Positions 53,824-64,000 of a stretch of 64,000 nucleotides of DNA are shown here, piece by piece. Source of the DNA: Leptospira sp. WS92.C1 (GTDB taxonomy: Bacteria; Spirochaetota; Leptospiria; Leptospirales; Leptospiraceae); NCBI RefSeq assembly GCF_040833975.1, contig NZ_CP162130.1, positions 372,001 through 436,000 of the forward strand, given 5' to 3'. The first letter of the stretch is position 1, and each line of letters opens with the position of its first letter. The notes under the pieces were generated by a model, which was not told the origin of the DNA, did no database searches, and saw only the letters and a program-made list of their open reading frames with translations. Made by a program: the position numbers and the translations under genes.

Positions 53824-54396
53824 ATGGAGCAAATATTCTTTAATTCGGAAGAGAAAATAGAATCGGCCATGACCGAGCGAAAGGAAAGAGTAGTCAGTTT
53901 ACTGATTCCGGAAGTTTACTACGATCGTTTATCTAAAGAAGAACAGAAACGTCTCTGTCGAAAACTTCCTTATCTTTTGAGAAGGTATACAAAGTTTATG
54001 GCATCGCATAGTCGTTTGAATTGTAAAGCTGTCACGACCCTTTATCAAAAAGATCGTGGAAAAATGAAAAAAATCAATCTGAGGGTAAGCACTGGCTTTT
54101 GGTCTGTTTTAGGTGCTTTGTCTCATGCTCATGGCGTTTCTCGTTGCTATCTTTTTAATTTTCTCTTGTCCTTGGAACAGGCTGGGGTCGGAGATTCTAT
54201 TGTAGAAATTTTAAATGCAGGAGTTCCTACATTTCATCAAGTTTACAGATATATCTGGCAACTAGATATAGATCAAAACAAGGCGGCTCGTTTTCTGGAA
54301 TTTACTCCAAACCCGATTCAGCCGTTTTTCGACATGAGTTTTCCCTGGGCAAAGCATAATTTAGAGAAAAACAATCGAACACAAACAGAATCATAG
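53824..54396 (+). CDS. DUF1564 family protein (Leptospira-specific)
   Basis: 190 residues. VVSLLIPEVYYDRLSKEEQKRL, LPYLLRRYTKFMASHSR and ERKIN-like KKINLRVSTGFWSVLGALSHAHGVSRCYLFNFLL (in pieces) fit DUF1564, a multi-copy family of pathogenic Leptospira. The middle resembles a ribbon-helix-helix module, so DNA binding is possible but unproven. Codons around residues 131-137 (LNAGVPTF) are provided by a copy of the dispersed palindrome at 54213-54234. Confidence 0.78.
   Translation: MEQIFFNSEEKIESAMTERKERVVSLLIPEVYYDRLSKEEQKRLCRKLPYLLRRYTKFMASHSRLNCKAVTTLYQKDRGKMKKINLRVSTGFWSVLGALSHAHGVSRCYLFNFLLSLEQAGVGDSIVEILNAGVPTFHQVYRYIWQLDIDQNKAARFLEFTPNPIQPFFDMSFPWAKHNLEKNNRTQTES
54213..54234. repeat. 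dispersed palindrome inside the DUF1564 coding sequence
   Basis: AAATGCAGGAGTTCCTACATTT minus its two end bases is the same element as the intergenic copies, with one arm mismatch. It stays in frame and encodes NAGVPTF. Confidence 0.7.
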
Positions 54397-54471
54397 TGAG
54401 TTTAATAGTGAATGAACTTCGGATATTTATTTTTCACATCCGAGTGGTTTGGGCGAAAGGGAAATTTATAT

Positions 54472-54762
54472 TTATTTACGGCCGAAGGAAAGCAGATCGA
54501 AGTTTTGTAAGTTTCCTTTAGCAGTACAAACTTTATAGTTGGAAGCCGAAGGACAAGATGCTGTGCCGCCTACTTTACATCCTCTATCTTGACATTTCTT
54601 TCTATTATCAAAAGAATCCGAGCCCAAGTATCTACAATAATCTCTGCAGATATCCGTAGAGCCTGAAGTGCAGATATAACAACCGTCTGCAGAAAGACGA
54701 GTGATTGAAAAAAAGGAGATCAATATAATCAGAATGAAAAATGAAATTCGCATCGTCTTCAT
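54472..54762 (-). CDS. small cysteine-rich secreted protein
   Basis: 96 residues. A signal peptide (~1-25, ISFFILIILISFFSITRLSA) leads to a ~70-residue mature part with eight cysteines (GCYICT, DICRDYC, KKCQDRGC, SCPS, KVC), enough for four disulfides. AGAGG lies 6 nt before the ATG. Family not recognised. The lack of a lipobox points to a periplasmic or exported protein. It stands alone between the DUF1564 gene and yqgE. Confidence 0.7.
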   Translation of the reverse strand: MKTMRISFFILIILISFFSITRLSADGCYICTSGSTDICRDYCRYLGSDSFDNRKKCQDRGCKVGGTASCPSASNYKVCTAKGNLQNFDLLSFGRK

Positions 54763-54835
54763 TGGAAACCTCTGAATTTTTTTTTAATCGTATAAGAACT
54801 TGGATCTCTGTAAAGATGAAAATTGAAATCGATTG

Positions 54836-55384
54836 TCAATTCAACATCGGATCTTTCGTATGATCCACGAAATATCTGTAGATTCCCCCTTTGCTTCTCA
54901 ACGCTTCCTGCCAGGTGGTTTCGGGATCTTGGTTTAAAACAAATTCTTTTGTAGCTTCGTGAACAACCCAGGACTTCCGATTCATTTCCGTCTCCAGTTG
55001 TCCCGCACCCCAGCCCGAGTATCCTTGGTATACGTGAAATTTTGAAGAAGAAGCTAATAGTTCCAGCAAGGTATCGAAACTTCTGGCGAGAAACAATCCA
55101 GATAACACTTCGATACCCGGTTGAGAAATATTGCCGTTATCATGCAACACGGAAATAAAGGTAGGATCCACCGGACCTCCCGAATAGATCGGAAGCGTTT
55201 TACTTACAGGATCCGGTATTCCTTGAATGACTTCTCCGATCGAGGCTTCCTGTTTTTTATTGAGGACTAGACCAAAGGCGCCCTGGGAATCGTGTTCAAC
55301 CATAAGGATCACCGTCTGATTGAAATAGTCCATGACAATCGAAGAGTTTGAGATGATAATTTTGCCGTTATAGGTTTCTTCCAT
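54836..55384 (-). CDS. YqgE/AlgH family protein
   Basis: 182 residues of the UPF0301/DUF179 family: GKIIISNSSIVMDYFNQTVILMVEH (in parts), GAFGLVLNKK, YSGGPVDPTFISVLH and FHVYQGYSGWGAGQLETEM. A cytoplasmic family of unclear function. It starts 25 bp after the Gfo/Idh/MocA gene and is probably co-transcribed. Confidence 0.9.
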   Translation of the reverse strand: MEETYNGKIIISNSSIVMDYFNQTVILMVEHDSQGAFGLVLNKKQEASIGEVIQGIPDPVSKTLPIYSGGPVDPTFISVLHDNGNISQPGIEVLSGLFLARSFDTLLELLASSSKFHVYQGYSGWGAGQLETEMNRKSWVVHEATKEFVLNQDPETTWQEALRSKGGIYRYFVDHTKDPMLN

Positions 55385-55409
55385 ACCTTTTATCCAAGTT
55401 TAGACCGCG

Positions 55410-56378
<969 letters not shown>

Positions 56379-56500
56379 TTTATTTCCTTTCCATTACGCC
56401 CTTTGGAGCGTTCTTTGGGGATGTTTCCCGCTCTGAACTGAATGATACAACCGGACTTTGATTTTCAATTTATGTAGAATCTTGAAGGCCGGTTTGTCGG

Positions 56501-57628
56501 TTATTTTGTGAATATTTTTCCCTTGGATCCGGGGATGTTCTCTCCGGATTCTCTGGCAAATTCTTCGATCAACTCTCTTTGTTTTCTCGTAATCTTTTTA
56601 GGGATTTCGATCTTAACGATTACGTGTTGATCGCCTTTGCCGTAAGCTCCAAGGTAAGGCATTCCGTGACCTTTTAAACGGAATACTTGTCCCGATTCGG
56701 TTCCTTCCGGAATTTTCATCTTTGCTTTTTTACCGTCGATGGTTGGAACTTCGATTTCAGCGCCCAAGATTGCCTGAGCTAAGGAAATTTTTCGAACTAA
56801 AATCAAATCATTTCCCTGACGTTCAAACAATTCATGTTTTTTAATATGAGTTACGACATAGAGATCGCCGTGAGGTCCGCTGTTTGGACCGGCTTCGCCC
56901 TCTCCGGATACTTTTAATCTGGATCCGGTTTCGATTCCCGGAGGAATCTTGATGTTGATGGTCCTGCGTTTTTCCTGTAAACCTTGTCCGCTGCAAGTTT
57001 TGCATGGATTGGAAATGGTTGTTCCTTTTCCTCTGCAAGAAGGGCAAGTGGTTGCAACTGAGAAAAATCCTTGCGTTCTTCGAATCTGACCCGTGCCTCC
57101 ACAATCACCGCAGGTGATCGGAGAACTTCCTTTTGCCGCTCCTGAGCCGTTACAGTCGACGCAGGATTCCAAACGAGGAATTTCGATCTTGTATTCGCGC
57201 CCAAGCGCCGCGTCTTCTAATGAAACTTCTAAGTTATAGCGTAAGTCCGATCCCCTTTGTGGACCGGATCTTCTTCCTCCGCCAAAGCGCGTACCACCTC
57301 CGGAGTTGCCGCCGAAGAAATCTCCAAAGATATCTCCAAAGTCTCCGAATATATCGGAAAAATCAGTGTAAGCCCCTTGGCCGTATCCACCGGCTCCACT
57401 TGCATCAACTCCCGCCTTACCAAACTGATCATAGGCTTGGCGTTTTTTTGCATCACGAAGAACTTCATAAGCTTCCGTGGCTTCTTTAAATTTTTCTTCG
57501 GATTCCTTATTGCCCTTATTTTTATCGGGGTGGAATTTGATCGCTAACTTTCGATAAGCGGACTTAATCTCTTCATCATTAGCGGTCTTGGAAACTCCAA
57601 GAATATCATAATAACTTCTTTCACTCAT
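56501..57628 (-). CDS. dnaJ: chaperone DnaJ
   Basis: 375 residues, type I. The J domain has FHPDKNKG (HPD motif at ~34). A Gly/Phe-rich region (~75-120) precedes four CxxCxGxG zinc motifs ([32 protein letters not shown]) at ~150-215 and a client-binding C terminus. It stimulates DnaK ATPase. It is the last gene of the hrcA-grpE-dnaK-dnaJ operon. Confidence 0.97.
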   Translation of the reverse strand: MSERSYYDILGVSKTANDEEIKSAYRKLAIKFHPDKNKGNKESEEKFKEATEAYEVLRDAKKRQAYDQFGKAGVDASGAGGYGQGAYTDFSDIFGDFGDIFGDFFGGNSGGGTRFGGGRRSGPQRGSDLRYNLEVSLEDAALGREYKIEIPRLESCVDCNGSGAAKGSSPITCGDCGGTGQIRRTQGFFSVATTCPSCRGKGTTISNPCKTCSGQGLQEKRRTINIKIPPGIETGSRLKVSGEGEAGPNSGPHGDLYVVTHIKKHELFERQGNDLILVRKISLAQAILGAEIEVPTIDGKKAKMKIPEGTESGQVFRLKGHGMPYLGAYGKGDQHVIVKIEIPKKITRKQRELIEEFARESGENIPGSKGKIFTK

Positions 57629-57695
57629 TGTTTCATTCCAAGTTGGGTATCAAACTTTTTATGTTCGAGTTCGACACCTGCAATGATTCCGAAAT

Positions 57696-57727
57696 ACGCG
57701 GCGGCGGTCACAGGACCGCCGCCGCGT
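57696..57727. promoter_or_regulatory. GC-rich 14-bp hairpin between dnaK and dnaJ
   Basis: ACGCGGCGGCGGTC and its exact complement flank a 4-nt loop. The stem is almost all G/C in a moderate-GC genome. No T-run follows on the minus strand (TATTTCGG), so it is more likely an attenuator, RNase-processing block or stabiliser than a classic terminator. Confidence 0.7.
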
Positions 57728-57740
57728 TGTCATCGGAGTT

Positions 57741-59675
57741 TTACTTTTTTTCATCATCCACTACGGTATAATCTGCGTCGACGACCTTTTCCCCGTTGGT
57801 TTCGGAATTGTCTCCCGCACCAGGTCCAGGTCCTGCAGAACCGCCTGTAGCTTGATCGGCGCCAGGAGCTCCTTGTGAGTAGATCTTCGCGGCAATATCG
57901 GAAGCAACTTTTGAGATGGAAGCTTTTGCAGATTCGATTCTCGCTTTGTCATTACTTTCGATCGCTTCGCGAGCGCGTTTGATTTCGTCGATCGCGATTT
58001 GTTTTTCATTTTCCGCGATCTTATCTCCCGCTTCGTTCACGGTTTTTTCAAGAGAATAAGCGATCGTGTCTAGCTCGTTCTTAGCTTCGATCACTTCTCT
58101 TTGAGCCTTGTCGGCAGCGGCGTGAGCCTCTGCGTCTTTTACCATCTTCTGAATTTCTTCTTCGGACAATCCGGAAGAAGATTCGATTCTGATCTTTTGC
58201 TCTTTCCCGGTTCCGAGATCCTTCGCGGAAACGTGAACGATTCCGTTCGCGTCGATATCAAACGTAACTTCGATTTGCGGAACCCCTCTTGGAGCAGGCG
58301 GAATCCCGATCAGATCAAAACGTCCGAGCGTTCTGTTCGCGGCGGCCATTTCTCTTTCTCCTTGGAGAACGTGAATGGAAACCGCAGACTGATTGTCGGC
58401 CGCAGTTGAGAATACCTGAGACTTCTTTGTAGGAATCGTAGTATTTCTCTCGATCTGTTTTGTCATGACTCCGCCGAGGGTTTCAATTCCTAAAGAAAGA
58501 GGAGTTACGTCCAGAAGAAGCACATCGGAAACTTCGCCCGCTAACACGCCGCCTTGAATCGCAGCACCGACTGCGACCACTTCGTCAGGGTTTACGGACT
58601 TATTCGGTTCTTTGCCGAAGATTTGTTTCACAAGTTCTTGAACGGCTGGAATGCGAATCGATCCACCCACTAAAATCACTTCGTTGATTTCGGAAGCTTT
58701 CAGACCTGCGTCACGAAGAGCGTTTTCGCAAGGAATTCTTGTACGATCTACGAGAGCTTTGGTAAGTTGGTCGAACTTCGCTCTGGAAAGAGTCATGTCC
58801 AAATGTTTTGGACCGGACGCATCCGCGGTGATAAATGGAAGATTGATCTGAGTGGACATCGTGCCCGAAAGTTCTATCTTCGCTTTTTCAGCGGCTTCTT
58901 TCAATCTCTGAACCGTATTTTTATCAGCGGAAATATCAATTCCTGTCTGATTTTTAAATTCGGAAATCATCCACTCCATGATCGCCATGTCGAAGTCGTC
59001 ACCGCCGAGGTGAGTATCTCCGTTTGTGGATTTTACTTCGAACACTCCGTCGGCAAGTTCCAGGATCGAAATGTCGAATGTCCCGCCGCCGAGATCGTAA
59101 ACCGCGATCTTAGAATTTACGTTTTTCTTATCAAAACCGTAAGCAAGAGCGGCGGCGGTCGGTTCGTTGATGATTCTTTCCACTTCCAGACCCGCGATTC
59201 TTCCCGCGTCTTTGGTAGCCTGACGTTGTTCGTCATTGAAATATGCAGGAACCGTAATTACCGCTTTTGTAACTTTTTGGCCGAGATAATCCTCTGCGGT
59301 TTGTTTCATTTTCATGAGAACGCGCGCTGAAATTTCCTGCGGAGTAAATTCTCCCGCGGAAGTTTCAAACTTAACGCCTTCGTTTCCGGAACGAACGACT
59401 TTGTAGGATACGTGTTTCAGTTCGGATTCGCACTCGCTCAATCTGCGTCCGATAAAACGTTTCGCGGAACGAATCGTATTTACGGCGTTTGTGATCGCTT
59501 GGTTTTTCGCAAACTGACCTACTAGGTTTTCTCCTTTAGCGGTAAACGCAACGATAGAAGGAGTTGTTCTTGCTCCCTCCGAGTTTTGAATAACGACTGG
59601 GTCTCCACCTTCCATGACGGAAACGACCGAGTTAGTAGTTCCTAAGTCGATTCCTATAATCTTTTCTTTGGACAT
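57741..59675 (-). CDS. dnaK: chaperone DnaK (Hsp70)
   Basis: 644 residues. [55 protein letters not shown] and [13 protein letters not shown] are the Hsp70 nucleotide-binding motifs. [18 protein letters not shown] starts the substrate domain. The Gly/Asp-rich tail ends [14 protein letters not shown]. Central ATP-driven folding chaperone, third gene of the operon. Confidence 0.98.
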   Translation of the reverse strand: MSKEKIIGIDLGTTNSVVSVMEGGDPVVIQNSEGARTTPSIVAFTAKGENLVGQFAKNQAITNAVNTIRSAKRFIGRRLSECESELKHVSYKVVRSGNEGVKFETSAGEFTPQEISARVLMKMKQTAEDYLGQKVTKAVITVPAYFNDEQRQATKDAGRIAGLEVERIINEPTAAALAYGFDKKNVNSKIAVYDLGGGTFDISILELADGVFEVKSTNGDTHLGGDDFDMAIMEWMISEFKNQTGIDISADKNTVQRLKEAAEKAKIELSGTMSTQINLPFITADASGPKHLDMTLSRAKFDQLTKALVDRTRIPCENALRDAGLKASEINEVILVGGSIRIPAVQELVKQIFGKEPNKSVNPDEVVAVGAAIQGGVLAGEVSDVLLLDVTPLSLGIETLGGVMTKQIERNTTIPTKKSQVFSTAADNQSAVSIHVLQGEREMAAANRTLGRFDLIGIPPAPRGVPQIEVTFDIDANGIVHVSAKDLGTGKEQKIRIESSSGLSEEEIQKMVKDAEAHAAADKAQREVIEAKNELDTIAYSLEKTVNEAGDKIAENEKQIAIDEIKRAREAIESNDKARIESAKASISKVASDIAAKIYSQGAPGADQATGGSAGPGPGAGDNSETNGEKVVDADYTVVDDEKK

Positions 59676-59710
59676 TGTTTTTCTCCTTTATACTTGCCTG
59701 AGATTCTTAA

Positions 59711-60352
59711 TTATGCCTTCGGTTTGCCGATTCGAACCCTTGCGGGTCGAAGCGCAAACTTCTCTTCATTCTCTTTATAAAAATAGCCAGGTTGATAGAC
59801 GTCTATCACGGTCTCTTCCGAATATTGATCCCCTTCTTCCGAAGAAAGAGCTTCCATCGACATAGGGTCAAAGGATTCTCCTTTCGGATCAAACCGAAAC
59901 ACATTTGCTTTTTCTAATACAGAATAAAATTCCTTTAAGACCATTCCGACCCCGTCCACGAACGGTTTGAGTTCTTCGGATGGGGACTGAGTGGAACTTA
60001 CTCTTTCCAAGTTGTCGATCGGATTGAGAAAGCCCGCAGCGAGCGATTTTACCGCTTCTTTTCGGATCGAAGAAAATTCCTGAGCGGAACGGCGTTTGAA
60101 GTTCTGAAATTCTGCCCTCTCTCTCGCCCACGAATCTTTTAGAGATTCTACTTCTTTTTTTGCGATTTCCAATTCGTTTGGAGTAACTGATTCCGGCTGC
60201 TCTACGGTTTCCGTTTGTTGCGTCGTTTGCGTTGATTCTTCAGGATTCATATTCTCTAATTTATTTTCCTCTAATGTTACTGTTTGAGAATTTTTCTCTT
60301 TGGCCTGGTTTTCTTCCGAAATTTTTTTTTCTGAATTTGACGATTCGGCCAT
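59711..60352 (-). CDS. grpE: nucleotide exchange factor GrpE
   Basis: 213 residues. A long acidic, Gln/Glu-rich N terminus (~1-65) leads to the coiled coil (NELEIAKKEVESLKDSWARE, RAEFQNFKRRSAQE) and the beta domain with GVGMVLKEFYSVLEKANV and FDPMSMEALSSEE. It releases ADP from DnaK. It starts 15 bp after hrcA. The family signature is slightly diverged, as in other spirochaetes. Confidence 0.93.
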   Translation of the reverse strand: MAESSNSEKKISEENQAKEKNSQTVTLEENKLENMNPEESTQTTQQTETVEQPESVTPNELEIAKKEVESLKDSWARERAEFQNFKRRSAQEFSSIRKEAVKSLAAGFLNPIDNLERVSSTQSPSEELKPFVDGVGMVLKEFYSVLEKANVFRFDPKGESFDPMSMEALSSEEGDQYSEETVIDVYQPGYFYKENEEKFALRPARVRIGKPKA

Positions 60353-60367
60353 ACATTCTTTCTCCTA

Positions 60368-61397
<1,030 letters not shown>

Positions 61398-61405
61398 CTT
61401 TTACT

Positions 61406-61432
61406 CTGGCACTCTGTATATTAGAGTGCTAA
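61406..61432. promoter_or_regulatory. CIRCE operator
   Basis: Read on the minus strand, TTAGCACTC-N9-GAGTGCCAG. The left arm matches the CIRCE consensus fully and the right arm differs at two positions from GAGTGCTAA. It lies 10 bp upstream of the hrcA ATG, so HrcA would control the whole operon here. Confidence 0.92.
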
Positions 61433-61610
61433 TCCATACAATTAGTTTCCAAATTTCGGATAAAAATGTCAAGGAAGAAAGTCTTTCCAGGTCTTTCTCA
61501 GCGAAAAATCCATGTTTTTTAGCAATCTGAGCAGTTGAGTGCAGGAATTTTGAACTGAAAGAGACATCATTTTAAAGATACGGGAAGATACAGACCGGTT
61601 CGTGCAGAAA

Positions 61611-61630
61611 AATGTAGGAACTCCTACTTT
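61611..61630. repeat. dispersed palindrome at the 3' end of the hydrolase gene
   Basis: AATGTAGGAACTCCTACTTT. On the minus strand it supplies the TAG stop (61624-61626) of the RBBP9-type hydrolase. Confidence 0.65.
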
Positions 61631-62187
61631 GTAGAATTCGACACGGAACGTTTGGAAAGAAGATCTTGAACGAAGGTAGAATAGATTTTATATCCCGTAT
61701 CCCAGGCTCCGAGATTCGATTCGCTATTGATATGTCCTAATCGACCCAGGTTGATCGATTGCAACCCCCAATTTGAGGCCAATGTTTCCGAGTAGGAAAC
61801 GGTTGCAAAAGGATCGTTTTCGCTGTAGAGAATGAGTCCGGGGATCCCAAGATTCTCCTTTGGAAATGTTTGAAAGTCGGTGAGCCCTTTGGGGAAAACA
61901 TCGGACTTGGGGTCGGGCGGTGCCACGAGTAAAATGCCCTGAATTCGATCCTGAATCTTTAGTAGGGCTTTGCCGATCAAAAGGCAGCCGAGACTGTGGC
62001 CGACCAGGAAATTTTGTTGGCTTGGAGAATTTAGAATTTGTTCTAAGAGGCTGGCTTCCCAGTCCGCGTAGACCGGGTTTTCCCATTCTTTTTGTTGGAT
62101 TCGGGTAAAACTATGCAGGTGTTCCCAATGGGTTTGCCAGTGATCCGGGCCCGAGTTGGAGATTCCTGGAATGATCAACGTTTTCAT
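61624..62187 (-). CDS. RBBP9/YdeN-family serine hydrolase
   Basis: 187 residues from the ATG at 62187 (MKTLIIPGISNSGPDHWQ). A longer frame to 62241 has an unlikely charged leader. The nucleophile elbow is GHSLGC, the aspartate lies in YSENDPFA and the histidine in LGHINSES, a complete alpha/beta-hydrolase triad. The DHWQTHWE motif is typical of this small family. Cytoplasmic, substrate unknown. Its last codons run into a dispersed repeat. Confidence 0.85.
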   Translation of the reverse strand: MKTLIIPGISNSGPDHWQTHWEHLHSFTRIQQKEWENPVYADWEASLLEQILNSPSQQNFLVGHSLGCLLIGKALLKIQDRIQGILLVAPPDPKSDVFPKGLTDFQTFPKENLGIPGLILYSENDPFATVSYSETLASNWGLQSINLGRLGHINSESNLGAWDTGYKIYSTFVQDLLSKRSVSNSTK

Positions 62188-62446
62188 TGAGAATTTTCTG
62201 TGTTTGGAGAAATTGTGTCGAAGTTCCGACCTTCTTTCCACTTTTAGAGTCTCATCCGCCTCCGAGAAAAGAAGCGCAGGGCTCTGGACGTAAAGTGGGA
62301 TCTATTTTTTATAAGTCAAGATTAAATCTGTTAAAACAGAAAAATTTCTTTTATAAGAGAATTGATCGGGCGAGAAAATAGAATTTGTAGGATCGAAAAA
62401 CAAGGCTTTCCGAAATCTCCGCTTTGGTCGATCTTACTAAAAAAGA

Positions 62447-64000
<1,554 letters not shown>

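Noticed and set aside
58767..59330. Long open frame opposite dnaK
   Set aside because: An antisense shadow of dnaK with no recognisable protein features.

Overview
The window is chromosomal DNA of a spirochaete of the genus Leptospira, most likely from the pathogenic clade. The evidence is a DUF1564 protein (a family I know only from Leptospira), Leptospira-style lipoproteins and membrane proteins, the alternative GlmU-like protein in a glm operon, an EF-G gene outside any ribosomal operon, and scattered copies of a short palindrome around TGTAGGA/TCCTACA. Species cannot be fixed from this sequence alone.

Layout. 0-5.4 kb: a cut GNAT acyltransferase, a PiT-like membrane protein, a divergent ArsR-rhodanese regulator/methyltransferase pair sharing a near-perfect operator, a sterol-desaturase-type hydroxylase and a membrane-anchored AraC regulator. 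5.5-8.5 kb (minus): a tight four-gene operon of three unrecognised proteins and a GT2 glycosyltransferase. 8.6-15.9 kb (plus): rpsT, tRNA-Val, then glmM-glmS-alternative glmU (UDP-GlcNAc synthesis), an acyl-CoA carboxylase beta subunit and a secreted coiled-coil protein. 16-18 kb: amt-glnK (ammonium uptake and PII signalling) behind a sigma-54 promoter with an upstream dyad. 18.1-25 kb (minus): fusA, then a compact run LysM/LytM - amidohydrolase - cNMP/TPR protein - Crp/Fnr - tRNA-Arg - prmC. 25.2-34.1 kb (plus): TrkH, a VapBC toxin-antitoxin pair, EutBC, a UbiA-family transferase, a TlpA-like thioredoxin, a DUF1566 lipoprotein and a hypothetical protein.

34.2-41.9 kb (minus) is the most unusual part. 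A cassette of membrane glycosyltransferase, signal peptidase I and acyltransferase-3 is present twice in tandem. One glycosyltransferase copy is reduced to its two ends. One signal peptidase copy is frameshifted and fused to a foreign tail. Further glycosyltransferase remnants lie beyond. A 404-bp block is about 98 percent identical between the two cassettes, so at least part of the duplication or exchange is recent. This looks like a surface-glycan modification locus being reshaped by recombination.

42.1-54.4 kb: an SPFH/SHOCT protein, thrC, an orphan HATPase protein with a tail-anchored partner, leuS with a tiny zinc-ribbon protein, an ABC transporter of the YbbA/YbbP type and a DUF1564 protein that carries one of the dispersed palindromes inside its coding sequence. 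54.4-61.4 kb (minus): a small cysteine-rich secreted protein, YqgE, a Gfo/Idh/MocA dehydrogenase resembling GnnA (lipid A precursor synthesis), and the hrcA-grpE-dnaK-dnaJ heat-shock operon with a CIRCE element and a very GC-rich hairpin between dnaK and dnaJ. 61.6-64 kb: an RBBP9-type serine hydrolase and the start of an FtsI-type penicillin-binding protein that runs off the window. No IS element, prophage or CRISPR array was seen.
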